From contig JAJYVD010000020.1 of NCBI GenBank assembly GCA_021792185.1, positions 1-37,304 of the forward strand: DNA of 37,304 nt, given 5' to 3'. The stretch is from Nitrospirota bacterium. GTDB lineage: Bacteria; Nitrospirota; Thermodesulfovibrionia; Thermodesulfovibrionales; Dissulfurispiraceae. Below are positions 7,748-18,655 of this stretch, piece after piece (positions within the stretch are counted from its first letter, which is position 1; each line of letters starts with the position of its first letter). The position numbers and the translations under genes were made by a program. The notes beneath the pieces are model-generated. The model was given only the letters and a program-made list of their open reading frames with translations, ran no database searches and was not told the origin of the DNA.

Positions 7748-8662
7748 TTACAGAATTTCGTACGGCTCGACAGTTCTGCATTCTTTTTCTATTTGATACT
7801 TAACCTGGGTTATGGTGGTCTCATCCACCATGTTTCTCCTTGCCGTAATCACGCCTTCGCACATCTTAGGATTTATTACTATCAGCGAATCATCCGTGGT
7901 TCGGTAATTTACCATCCAACCCGGCAATGCGAGCACAGGTGTAACAAAGACCTGCTTCCCAATGCTCTCCCTTAAAAATTTAGAAAGCCATTTCGCCTGC
8001 TCTTTCGCCTGCCTGATAAATTCTGTATTTCCGCCATCGGGAAAGTTGAGCACGTTTCCGTCGTAACTTACATTCGCCGCCTCTGTTCCTTTTATATTTT
8101 GCTTGCTTTTGGTTTTTGTCTCAACGGCATAAATACCTGTCTTGCCTATAACAATATGATCAATATTAAATTTGTCCGCAGGAAAGTCGTGATAAACATA
8201 ATACCCGTGCCTCATAAGCTGATTAAGTGCCTGCGCTGTGGCGAGTTCGCCGTCAAGACCAAGGCTTATATGACGAAGGCTTGCAGAATGATTTTTTATT
8301 TTCCTGAAGAAGGCAAAATAAAATACAGTATAAAGACCTGTAAAAAGTAACTCCACCAATAAAGAAGCTGTCTTGTATCTTTCAGGCGTTAATAAAACCG
8401 CTATGATAAATATCACCGTAACAAAGTATAAACTCGTCATAGCAAGCATTCTATCTATGGCTATCTCTCGTTCCTGCTTGCGTAGTGTTTCACCAGGATT
8501 GCGTAATAGCTTTTCTTTTAAGGGTGATCGCTTCTTTTTCTGGTAAATTTTTTTGCCGATTTTTGTATCTTTCCATAAGCCGGTCGGCAAAAGAAGCGCA
8601 CTGTAAAGAGCGCCAAACATTGAGAAGAAAAGCAAAATTTTCACGGCTAACTGAATTTCCAT
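7748..8662 (-). CDS. Membrane protein with a NERD nuclease-related domain (304 aa)
   Basis: The N-terminal half has three membrane segments (about residues 7-25, 75-95 and 100-118) with a basic linker KKIYQKKKRSPLKEK. The C-terminal half is a NERD domain: LGLDGELATAQALNQL, then FNIDHIVIGKTGIYAVETKT, the D...E-x-K arrangement of a restriction-like fold (about 135-185). NERD proteins are often found in defence or DNA-processing settings, but their roles are mostly unproven. AGAGG lies about 6 bases before the ATG. Its neighbours are HepT/MntA and a DUF2254-like protein. Confidence 0.8.
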   Translation of the reverse strand: MEIQLAVKILLFFSMFGALYSALLLPTGLWKDTKIGKKIYQKKKRSPLKEKLLRNPGETLRKQEREIAIDRMLAMTSLYFVTVIFIIAVLLTPERYKTASLLVELLFTGLYTVFYFAFFRKIKNHSASLRHISLGLDGELATAQALNQLMRHGYYVYHDFPADKFNIDHIVIGKTGIYAVETKTKSKQNIKGTEAANVSYDGNVLNFPDGGNTEFIRQAKEQAKWLSKFLRESIGKQVFVTPVLALPGWMVNYRTTDDSLIVINPKMCEGVITARRNMVDETTITQVKYQIEKECRTVEPYEIL

Positions 8663-8767
8663 AATATCCTCTTGATAATTCCATCACTACTGTGCGACTG
8701 TCAATACTCTGAATCACAAAAGAGACTGATTGGCCTCAGGTAACTGCATGAAGATAAACCTTGGTTC

Positions 8768-11101
8768 TCAGTTATCAATATCGCCTTCAGCCTTTTTATC
8801 CGTACTCCCTATCGGTTCATCCGACTTGTTGGGCGATAACAGGTTAGCCAGTTCCTCTAACAGTGATTCCATCTTCGTCTGTTCTATTTGACTCATTTCG
8901 TACTCAATCTTAGAATACCGATAATCTTGACGGTAACGCTCCTCGGCTTTACGCCTAATATTGTAGGCTGTACGACCTCTGATTTCCTGATCCGGCGCAT
9001 CTGCGCGAGAGAGACGATCAGCTATCTGGCGTTTGAGATTCTCAACTGCCTGAGAATTTGCGATGAGTGCAAGAGTTGCAAGCCCGTAGAATGATCGTTC
9101 CAATATTCCCCAACCGGTTTGTTGTCTGCCTCCCTTGAACGCCCACCCCATAAGTAACCCCTGCAACTTCTCAAAGACCTCAAAACACTCTCGTTGATAG
9201 GCATCTATTGCTATTTCAAACAGGGTCTCTGTTAGCTGAAAGCTCTCGACAAAAGCCACTGTCTCTTTGTCATCAGGAATCCATGAAACAGTAGAGATAA
9301 GCCAGAGTGCGTGTTTACGAAGCTCATCTCTGATATGATCGTTGCAGACTGGCGAGTTCGAGAGCGCGAGAAGTATTTGTGTCATACGTGAGATCCAGTG
9401 AATCATGTCAAAGGTAAAATGGGACCGCTTCTCGATAGCCAGCAGAAGCAACTCTTTTTGGGCTTGATACAACCCATCTGCCCAATCCTCTATATGCTGA
9501 ACTGCCGTTCTTGCACCCTCATTCTCTGGATTAGCTTCGACAATTGCATTAGCCAACTCCGTTAACCACGATAGAAGTGATTGCGTGGTCGTACTCGAAT
9601 AGTATGGAGCCAGATATGTGCTGTGAGCGCTCACCAAGGGGGTATCGGGCACTTTTAGAAAGAGCTTCGTAACCATCGTGACATTTTCTTTAAGATGATC
9701 TACTAAGAAGTGAATATCGTGCGCATTAGATCGAATAAGCGCAAATGTCAGCTTTGCAAGTTGCTCTATAGCAGTTAACGTAACTGGGCGATACTTCTCA
9801 TTTGCAACCCCCGTGCAGGCTATTAGTCCAATCTCCTCTGTTAGTGTGGTGATGCTATTTGGTTCATTGCGCTCAAGGAAGAAATGCGCTGATTGCCCCA
9901 TTAATCGAACCCCCTCCATCAGCACGTCAGCCATCTGATGGGGTATTACAGACTTCACAGCCTCCGAAAGATATCCAGCGGCAATAATCGCATGGGTTTT
10001 CGATGCATATCTGTTGGAGTAATCTATTGCGATATAGACTCCTATTAGTTCCGCCAAAGTCTGCAATGATTGTTCGATCTGTTGCTCATCTCCGCGACTG
10101 ACACCGAGCCTTGTATTTTGACGGAGAAGTTCTAGTGTATCATTGATAAACCTGTCAGTGGACAACGGGTTATCTATTACCAGGGGATTGTGGAAAAAGG
10201 TCTGTCCCTTCGCCTCGACATAATTTCTGTTGATAACGACAACTGCCCTCAATGCTGCATCAGAAACTTCATGATCTCCCTGTTCAGCATACCGTCTAGC
10301 GAGCGAAATCGCGTACTGAATTGCCTTCTGTGCTCCAGCAGTCCAATGTGGATTGGCCAGAAAATATGCTGCACGAGATGTGTCAAAAGAAGTACCAGAG
10401 GGATCAGCATCGGTACCAGGAGCAGTATCTGTAGACTGAAACAATGGTGCAGCTCGTTTTGCCCGCCTAACCCATACTCGCATTTCACGGTTAGAATCTT
10501 TAATGACGAGATTCAGTTGCTTCAAAGGATTTATGAGCGCAAGGGCACGGCGATAGGCATATAAAAAAAGCATGAGGATCAGAGATATTCCCCACGCAGA
10601 TCCCAAAATAGCTACTGCGGCCCATGATGTGTCCGAGATGAGAGAGGCGCAGGCTATGGAAATTGCCAGAAGAAATATGCCTGCAAAAGACACTATAATG
10701 CGTATGTCCGTGCTGAGTCTACGGAATAGCCCATGTGGCATACGTTCGACATTCACCTGCATTGCAAACATAACGAGAGAAAAGGCAATGGCTGCTGCAC
10801 CTATCAGCGCACTTCCAATATTAAGAAATAGCGACTGAAGGTCATTGAGCTTATTTTGTTCGGAGAGATGTGGCTCCAACAGGTTCTGGAGGACGGGAGA
10901 AAAATAGGCACTTATGAGTACCAGTAGAGTAATCAATATCCATATAGCAATAGCACTATGCTTGGCTTTCAATATCGAGAAGCGATAACGAGCCCAATAG
11001 AACTGATGCCACCCCAGAGCGAAAGTGCGCGAGACCGCCCCGACTGCTTTTTGATACATCTTTTTAACAGCTCCTACTTTCGCATTGAGTTTTGCTTTCA
11101 T
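8768..11101 (-). CDS. Large DUF2254-like membrane protein (777 aa)
   Basis: Four or more N-terminal membrane segments (about residues 50-68, 95-118, 135-157 and 163-185) include SALIGAAAIAFSLVMFAMQV and the conserved-looking MPHGLFRRLSTDIRIIVSFAG, which resemble DUF2254 membrane proteins. A long, mainly alpha-helical cytosolic part of almost 600 residues follows, ending in a charged tail (TKMESLLEELANLLSPNKSDEP). I see no nuclease, kinase or ATPase motif. At 777 residues it is longer than the common DUF2254 protein (about 400-450), so the C-terminal part may be a separate helical-repeat domain. Function unknown. Confidence 0.65.
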   Translation of the reverse strand: MKAKLNAKVGAVKKMYQKAVGAVSRTFALGWHQFYWARYRFSILKAKHSAIAIWILITLLVLISAYFSPVLQNLLEPHLSEQNKLNDLQSLFLNIGSALIGAAAIAFSLVMFAMQVNVERMPHGLFRRLSTDIRIIVSFAGIFLLAISIACASLISDTSWAAVAILGSAWGISLILMLFLYAYRRALALINPLKQLNLVIKDSNREMRVWVRRAKRAAPLFQSTDTAPGTDADPSGTSFDTSRAAYFLANPHWTAGAQKAIQYAISLARRYAEQGDHEVSDAALRAVVVINRNYVEAKGQTFFHNPLVIDNPLSTDRFINDTLELLRQNTRLGVSRGDEQQIEQSLQTLAELIGVYIAIDYSNRYASKTHAIIAAGYLSEAVKSVIPHQMADVLMEGVRLMGQSAHFFLERNEPNSITTLTEEIGLIACTGVANEKYRPVTLTAIEQLAKLTFALIRSNAHDIHFLVDHLKENVTMVTKLFLKVPDTPLVSAHSTYLAPYYSSTTTQSLLSWLTELANAIVEANPENEGARTAVQHIEDWADGLYQAQKELLLLAIEKRSHFTFDMIHWISRMTQILLALSNSPVCNDHIRDELRKHALWLISTVSWIPDDKETVAFVESFQLTETLFEIAIDAYQRECFEVFEKLQGLLMGWAFKGGRQQTGWGILERSFYGLATLALIANSQAVENLKRQIADRLSRADAPDQEIRGRTAYNIRRKAEERYRQDYRYSKIEYEMSQIEQTKMESLLEELANLLSPNKSDEPIGSTDKKAEGDIDN

Positions 11102-11245
11102 TATTAGAATATCCTTTACATAAAAGACCCAGAATATGCATACGCGTATAATGAAAGCAAAAACAACAAAACAAATCCCTTATTCATTGCACCCTCATCC
11201 CTTCTTCCCCCTTTAAAACAAAAACCGCTTTAAACTATTTCCTCG

Positions 11246-11602
11246 TTAATACGCCTTTTTCAACAACAATGAAATATCGTTCAGTTTCTTATCGAGCGTC
11301 CAAAGTGGAATATTACTTAAGACAGATGAAGCCAACAGGTGCATATCGACATAGCCCAATCCCTTCCCCATAAGACGGTACTTTTCGATAAAAGTCATAA
11401 CTTCTTCGTGTTCCGCCTGAACAGCCATTGGAAGGGTTTGTAAAAGAGAAATTATTTCATCCCTGTTTTTGAGATTTCCGCAGGCAAGCTCGCCGATAAT
11501 AAACGGGTGGCAGACCGCAATGCCGTCGTTTAACAAAACATCAAGGCCGATACTACCCTCGCGCAGATGCGCAATCCATACTGATGTGTCGACAAGGACC
11601 AT
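11246..11602 (-). CDS. vapC: VapC-type PIN-domain toxin (118 aa)
   Basis: This is a PIN-domain ribonuclease of about the standard length. The acidic active-site residues are visible: LVDTSVWI at the N-terminus, IGELACGN at about residue 38, YVDMHLLASS at about 91 and TLDKKL near the end. VapC toxins cleave specific tRNAs or rRNA and are held by VapB. It starts one base after the vapB stop codon, with the ATG embedded in the end of that stop region. All catalytic acids are present, so it looks functional. Confidence 0.9.
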   Translation of the reverse strand: MVLVDTSVWIAHLREGSIGLDVLLNDGIAVCHPFIIGELACGNLKNRDEIISLLQTLPMAVQAEHEEVMTFIEKYRLMGKGLGYVDMHLLASSVLSNIPLWTLDKKLNDISLLLKKAY

Positions 11603-11603
11603 A

Positions 11604-11801
11604 TTATGCGCTTGCGGATCTTCTGCGCGGGATTGCTTTCAACTTCCTTTCGGTGCCGCCGAGAATAGCGAGCCTTCTGGCGCTCTCCCTCGCAATCAAA
11701 GATTCAAGTCCGGCCCTGACAAGTGCAGTTTTTTCTTTAACGCCCGTCAGTTTAGCCGCTTTATCAAGTAATTCGTCCTCGATGTTCAATGTAGTTCTCA
11801 T
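11604..11801 (-). CDS. vapB: VapB-type antitoxin (65 aa)
   Basis: I place the start at the ATG at 11799-11801 (MRTTLNIEDELLDKAAKL), which has AGAGGTGA at ideal distance; the upstream in-frame ATGs lie in the operator repeats. It has a ribbon-helix-helix DNA-binding N-terminus, then a basic C-terminal tail (RKLKAIPRRR) that would wrap the toxin. It precedes vapC, the normal order. Three ATATGCATTA-like repeats upstream are the probable autoregulatory operator. Confidence 0.85.
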   Translation of the reverse strand: MRTTLNIEDELLDKAAKLTGVKEKTALVRAGLESLIARESARRLAILGGTERKLKAIPRRRSASA

Positions 11802-11831
11802 GAAGTCACCTCTTTTTAATATGTATCTATC

Positions 11832-11861
11832 ATATGCATTAATATGCATTAATATGTATTA
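11832..11861. promoter_or_regulatory. Probable VapBC operator: three 10-bp direct repeats
   Basis: ATATGCATTA at 11832-11841 and 11842-11851, and ATATGTATTA at 11852-11861, are three contiguous copies of one near-palindromic unit spaced one helical turn apart. They lie 31 bases upstream of the vapB start. Such spacing suits cooperative binding by ribbon-helix-helix dimers. The VapB link is inferred from position. Confidence 0.55.
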
Positions 11862-11900
11862 AATACCGTCATCCTGTCAATAGCAGACTGCACAGCCGCA

Positions 11901-12212
11901 TCAGCGCTCAAGCGTTCTCTTATCCGAAAATTCTTTTTCTATCTGTTTTTTGACCGCTTCTATCCTTGCCGTCAAATTAGGGTGGGTATCAAGAAGGCCG
12001 GTTCTGTCTTCTTCTTCGGATATGTCGTTTGCCTTTGCTAAAGCTCTCAGTTTCTCAAGGGCGGTTACTGCGGCCTGCGGGTTCATGCCTATGGAGATCA
12101 GCGCTGAAACGGCTTTTTCGTCCGCTTCATATTCGTTTTCCCGCATGTATGCCCTTGTAACGAGCGGATTTACGATGAGATTGGCGAGCCCGCTGCTGCT
12201 TTTTTGCCGGGA
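11901..12212 (-). pseudogene. C-terminal remnant of an M48-family metallopeptidase
   Basis: The open frame follows the gyrB TAG stop directly and in the same frame. It encodes about 103 residues: SGLANLIVNPLVTRAYMRENEYEADEKAV..., then DTHPNLTARIEAVKKQ. The NEYEAD motif matches the third zinc ligand segment of M48 (HtpX/BepA-like) peptidases. The HExxH zinc-binding region and the membrane segments are absent. A short internal start (ATG at 12144-12146) could give an 81-residue protein, but it would lack the active site. It is best read as a 5'-deleted gene joined to the gyrB end by a deletion. Confidence 0.7.
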
Positions 12213-14642
<2,430 letters not shown>

Positions 14643-14662
14643 TCACTCTCCTCTTACTTAAA

Positions 14663-14731
14663 AAGGTTAAGGCTTAGGTCGAGGTTAAAAATCTTTCTCT
14701 TTTCTTAGCCTTATGCTCAACCTTAACCTGC
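14663..14731. repeat. Hairpin element built from degenerate 6-bp tandem units
   Basis: The left arm (about 14664-14687) reads as four hexamers GGTTAA, GGCTTA, GGTCGA and GGTTAA. The right arm (about 14705-14728) reads TTAGCC, TTATGC, TCAACC and TTAACC, the complementary set. The spacer is A/T-rich and contains ATCTTTCTCTTTTC. The element lies between gyrB and dnaN and has the same architecture as the elements inside kdsB and glgA. Confidence 0.6.
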
Positions 14732-14732
14732 T

Positions 14733-15848
14733 TTATAATCTCATCGGCATTACTACGCATTTATAGTCTTCTCCTCTGTCCTGCATAAGCATGACAGGGC
14801 TCAGGGGTTCATTAAGCTTGAAGACTACCTTTTCCGAGGCCATAACATTCAATGCGTCAAGGATATACCGCGCGTTTAACGCCAGCGTCATTGCGCTCCC
14901 CGAATACTCTACCGGTATCTCGTCGCTTGCCTCTCCGAGATCAGGATTTGACGCGGAGATGACCATGTTGCCGGAATCTATATCGACCTTTACGGCGCTG
15001 CTCCTCTCCCTGCTCATGATCGAAACCCTTCTCAGGGACTTTGTCAGGAGGCCTTTATCGACGGATACTATTTTTTCATTGGCGGCCGGTATAACCTGCT
15101 CGTAATTCGGATAGGTGCCGTCTATCAAACGCGTCAAGAACTGGATATCGTCAATCGTAAAGAGGATATGGTTTTTACTCATCGTTATTTTTACGGCCTT
15201 GTCGTCATCGCTCAAAAAACGCCTCAATTCCGCCACGGACTTCCTCGATACTATCATCTTCTTTTCTTCCTTGAATTTTGCGCCTACGGTTTTCTCCGAA
15301 AGGGCGAGCCTGTGCCCGTCGGTTCCTACTACAATAAGTTTTCCGTCCGCTTTCATGTGGAATAAAAGCCCGTTCAATACATACCGGGTGTCGGACTCTC
15401 CGGCCGCGTATATGGATTTATCTATCATCTCAAGGAGGAGGGAAGAAGCTACCTCCATCTCTTCTATGGCTTCATTAGATTCTCTGGCGAGGCCGGGCCA
15501 CACCGGGAACTCGTCGGCGGAAAGGCTTGCGAGCCGAAAGTTGCTCTTTCCGGACTTGACCTTTACCCACTGGGAATCGGCCGATTCGATGGAAACCTCG
15601 CCTTCCATCTCTTTGACTATCTCAAACAGCTTCCTCGCCGGAATGCACATCCTGCCTTCTTCCGCTACGGAAAGGCTTATAGGCTCTTTAAAGGCAGTCT
15701 CGAGATCGGTGGCGGTGATATAAGCTCCGCCTTTTTCCGCTGCGAGAAGGAAATTGTTAAGAATAGGCATCGTGTTTTTCTTTTCCACAATATTCTGGAT
15801 ATCCGAAAGCTTCCTTTGCAGTTCGTCCTTTTCTACTTTTACCTTCAT
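14733..15848 (-). CDS. dnaN: DNA polymerase III beta subunit, sliding clamp (371 aa)
   Basis: DnaN forms the homodimeric ring that tethers the replicative polymerase to DNA. The length is standard. Typical sequences are MPILNNFLLAAEKGGAYITATDLE near the N-terminus, AGESDTRYVLNGLLFH with VVGTDGHRLALSE in the middle domain, and the C-terminal end SPVMLMQDRGEDYKCVVMPMRL. An AGGAGGG four bases before the ATG gives a strong start. It lies 33 bases downstream of dnaA, the classic dnaA-dnaN operon. Confidence 0.97.
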   Translation of the reverse strand: MKVKVEKDELQRKLSDIQNIVEKKNTMPILNNFLLAAEKGGAYITATDLETAFKEPISLSVAEEGRMCIPARKLFEIVKEMEGEVSIESADSQWVKVKSGKSNFRLASLSADEFPVWPGLARESNEAIEEMEVASSLLLEMIDKSIYAAGESDTRYVLNGLLFHMKADGKLIVVGTDGHRLALSEKTVGAKFKEEKKMIVSRKSVAELRRFLSDDDKAVKITMSKNHILFTIDDIQFLTRLIDGTYPNYEQVIPAANEKIVSVDKGLLTKSLRRVSIMSRERSSAVKVDIDSGNMVISASNPDLGEASDEIPVEYSGSAMTLALNARYILDALNVMASEKVVFKLNEPLSPVMLMQDRGEDYKCVVMPMRL

Positions 15849-15881
15849 TGTTCCCTCCTGATTAGAGTTGATGCGTTAAAT

Positions 15882-17225
15882 CTAACTCTTTATCTTTTTT
15901 GAGATATATTCAACGGTTTTTTTTAACGTTTCGTCCCTGCCCCTCTTTTCCTCTATCTGCTTGCATGCGTAGATTACGGTTGCGTGATCCTTCCCCCCGA
16001 AACTCCTGCCGATCTCGCTCAATGAAAGCTGCGTAAGCTGTTTAGTAATATACATGGCTATCTGACGGGCGTTCGCCACCTCTTTTGTCCGTTTTTTTGT
16101 CTTAAGTTCCTGCGCCTTCATCCCGAAATATTCGCCGACCGCCTTCTGAATTATATCTACCGTGACCGGCTTTTCCTCATCCGATATCAAATCCTTCAGC
16201 ACATTCCTCGCCATGTTTATGTCTATAGGCATTCCGGTGAGGGATGCGTGCGCCCCGAGTTTTATCAGGCAGCCTTCGAGTTCTCTTACGTTAGATTTCA
16301 CCTTTGTGGCTATGAAATAAGCGACGTCATCGCTTATCGCCATCTTTTCCATATCGGCTTTTTTGTGTATAATGGCAACCTTTGTCTCCACTTCGGGCGG
16401 CTGAATGTCGGCAATAAGCCCCATGCTGAACCTCGACCTCAACCTGTCGGTAATATCGGCTATCTCCATAGGCGACCTGTCGCTCGAAATCACTATCTGC
16501 CGCTGTTTCTCATAAAGCGAGTTGAATGTGTGAAAAAACTCTTCCTGCGTGGTCGTCTTGCCTGCTATAAACTGTATGTCATCTACGAGCAGGGCATCCA
16601 CGTTCCTGTATTTTTCCTTAAACTCTCCCATCTTCTCATGCCTTATTGCTGCGATAACTTCATTTGTAAACTGTTCTGCCGACACATAATGGACTATCCT
16701 GCCTGGATGCTGATCGACAATGGCATTGCCTATGGCGTTTATGATGTGCGTCTTGCCGAGACCGACTCCTCCATAGATGAAAAGCGGATTGTAGGCAAAC
16801 CCGGGGTTTTCTCCTACCCTGATAGCTGCCGCGTGGACAAATTGGTTGGAAGGGCCGACAACGAATGTGTTAAAGGTATATCTCGGGTTAAGGTAAATCC
16901 CCCTGCTCGCAAGCCGTGTTCTCCTCGTTTCGAGTTTAGAATCCAGCTTTTTGAGTGCGGCATCCTCCTTTTCGGCGATCTTATACTTTACATTCACAGT
17001 ATAGCCGAGCAACCCATCCATTACGTCGGAAATAATCGTGGGATAATAGTCCTCTATCCAATCCCTGAAAAATCTGTTCGGGATTTCTAAAATCGCCGCC
17101 TTGTCCTTAAGCTGGATCAATTTTATGGGCTTAAACCAGAGGTCAAAGGTGCTTTCTCCAACCTTCTCGGCGATTTTAGAGAGACTTTTTTGCCATATGT
17201 CTTCTACGCTCAAACCCGCTGCCAT
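15882..17225 (-). CDS. dnaA: Chromosomal replication initiator protein DnaA (447 aa)
   Basis: DnaA binds oriC boxes and melts the origin. Domain I covers about residues 5-80 (IWQKSLSKIAEKVGESTFDLWFKPI). After a short linker comes the AAA+ domain with Walker A GGVGLGKTHI, Walker B ALLVDDIQFI and sensor sequence ITDRLRSRFSMGL. The C-terminal helix-turn-helix has the signature GRSFGGKDHATVIYA, where Asp-His-Ala-Thr-Val replaces the commoner DHTTV. The linker (domain II) is short. GGAGAAG lies about 13 bases upstream of the ATG. The candidate oriC is immediately upstream. Confidence 0.97.
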   Translation of the reverse strand: MAAGLSVEDIWQKSLSKIAEKVGESTFDLWFKPIKLIQLKDKAAILEIPNRFFRDWIEDYYPTIISDVMDGLLGYTVNVKYKIAEKEDAALKKLDSKLETRRTRLASRGIYLNPRYTFNTFVVGPSNQFVHAAAIRVGENPGFAYNPLFIYGGVGLGKTHIINAIGNAIVDQHPGRIVHYVSAEQFTNEVIAAIRHEKMGEFKEKYRNVDALLVDDIQFIAGKTTTQEEFFHTFNSLYEKQRQIVISSDRSPMEIADITDRLRSRFSMGLIADIQPPEVETKVAIIHKKADMEKMAISDDVAYFIATKVKSNVRELEGCLIKLGAHASLTGMPIDINMARNVLKDLISDEEKPVTVDIIQKAVGEYFGMKAQELKTKKRTKEVANARQIAMYITKQLTQLSLSEIGRSFGGKDHATVIYACKQIEEKRGRDETLKKTVEYISKKIKS

Positions 17226-17529
17226 CTTTAATTTTCTTCTCCAAATAACTGGATATTTCTATGCTTATCAACACTTTACTAACAATTGTTAGTAATTTCA
17301 ACTATTTTTACCTGCTCATTATAGCCTATCTGTTAAATCAAGGGCAATAATCCGTTAATTAAAAACTGTAGTTAATTTTCTTAACAAGCCTCCGCTTGCG
17401 AACATAAAACTCCTGCAAAAATATTATTATGCTATTGTTCTGTAAAACAACCTATTATTCCGGTTATTAACAACTAAACAGCCCCTACTATCTGCTACTA
17501 TTTTATATTTATAAAATAAATAATAGTAG
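17226..17529. other. Candidate oriC between dnaA and prfB
   Basis: About 300 A/T-rich bases without genes lie upstream of dnaA. They contain DnaA-box variants TTATCAACA (17265-17273) and TTATTAACA (17464-17472), each one base off TTATNCACA at position 6, and a 20-bp palindrome made of two TTACTAACA halves (17276-17295). At the prfB side the order is: box (17464-17472), GC-rich step GCCCC (17481-17485), the trinucleotide-type run CTACTATCTGCTACTATT (17485-17502), then an all-A/T stretch (17501-17523). This box/GC-rich/DnaA-trio/unwinding order is that of the basal unwinding system described for Bacillus. No consensus TTATCCACA was found, so the call rests on location and order. Confidence 0.65.
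17276..17295. promoter_or_regulatory. Perfect 20-bp palindrome upstream of dnaA
   Basis: TTACTAACAATTGTTAGTAA is its own reverse complement. It lies 51 bases upstream of the dnaA start and can be read as two inverted TTACTAACA sites, which resemble weak DnaA boxes. It is either a dnaA-autoregulation/oriC site or an operator for another repressor. The sequence does not decide. Confidence 0.5.
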
Positions 17530-18643
17530 TTATTTATTTTCCTGTTTTAAAGTCTTAAGATATCCATGAATAAAAACATCTATATCTCCGTTAAGCACTG
17601 CATCAACATTGCCAACTTCTATATTTGTCCTATGGTCTTTAACAAGCCTATAAGGCTGAAGCACATAAGAGCGTATCTGATTGCCCCATGATATCTCTTT
17701 TTTATCGCCTATAATATCTTCAAGCTTCTGTTCCCGCGCCTTTAATGACAGGTCATAAAGTCTTGATTTCAATAATCTCATGGCCACTTCCCTGTTTCTA
17801 TGCTGGGATCTCTCGCTCTGGCATGCGACTATTATACCGGTAGGAATATGGGTTAACCTGACCGCCGAAGAAACCTTATTGACATGCTGGCCTCCTGCAC
17901 CCGATGCCCTGAAGGTATCCATCTTTAAGTCTTCATCCCTTATGTCTATTTTTATATTATCTTCTATTTCAGGATACACGAGGACCGCTGAAAAAGAGGT
18001 GTGTCTTCTTTTATTCGCATCGAAAGGAGATATCCTTACAAGCCTGTGAATGCCTGCCTCAGCCTTTAAATAACCGTAAGCATACGGGCCTTCTACTGTA
18101 AAAGTTGCGCCTTTTATTCCACCCTCTTCTCCCATCTGCATATCTACTATCGCTGTCTTATAGCCTTTATTTTCAGTCCATCGCAGGTACATCCTCATCA
18201 GCATCTGCGCCCAATCCTGGCTCTCGATTCCCCCGGCGCCCGGATGTATGGTAACGATTGCGCTATTCTTATCCACATCCCCGGAAAGAAGGAGTTTTAA
18301 TTCTATGACTTCCAGAGATTTTTTTAATTCATCGGCTTCTTTTTTTATCTCTTCAAAAAATATCTCCCCTTCTTCTTCGTTTAATATGCTTATCGAATCT
18401 TCGAGGTAAAGCACATGACTGAGAACGGTCTCTATAGGCTGCAGGGTCTCTTCTATTTTCGCCTTTTGCTTCTGCAACTGTTTAAGCCTGTCGGGGAATG
18501 CCCATACGTCTTCGGAAGATAAATCTTTTTCTATAGATGCCAGTTCGGACTTGAGCCTGTCTACATCAAAGATAACCTCTTAATGAGAGTGCCTTTTCTT
18601 TTAATTCCGCCATATATTCTTTAAGTTCAGCCTGCAACAACAT
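17530..18643 (-). CDS. prfB: Peptide chain release factor 2, with programmed +1 frameshift (370 aa)
   Basis: RF2 ends translation at UGA and UAA. The product is made from two frames. Codons 1-25 (18643-18569) run from ATG to ...LSLRGYL, ending CTT, followed by an in-frame TGA (18568-18566). A +1 shift at CTT-T continues from GAT (18567) as DVDRLKSELAS... to the stop at 17530. AGAGG just upstream of CTT acts as the internal Shine-Dalgarno. Downstream are the RF2 anticodon-like SPF (VRISPFDANKRRHTSF) and the catalytic GGQ (GAGGQHVNKV). The start has AGGAGGG seven bases upstream. That site overlaps the lnt stop, so the two genes are probably coupled. Confidence 0.95.
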
Positions 18644-18655
18644 GCCTTTTCCCTC

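Noticed and set aside
11901-12146. 81-residue protein from the internal ATG as a functional peptidase
   Set aside because: It lacks HExxH and the membrane segments, so it cannot be an active M48 enzyme; it is listed as a remnant instead.
16364-16372. TGTGTATAA, a perfect DnaA box on the minus strand
   Set aside because: It is a single site deep inside dnaA, away from the A/T-rich spacer; one 9-base match is expected by chance in this length.
17495-17529. CTACTATT...AATAGTAG inverted repeat as a prfB terminator
   Set aside because: The stem is very A/T-rich and has no T-run on the prfB strand; it fits better as part of the unwinding region.
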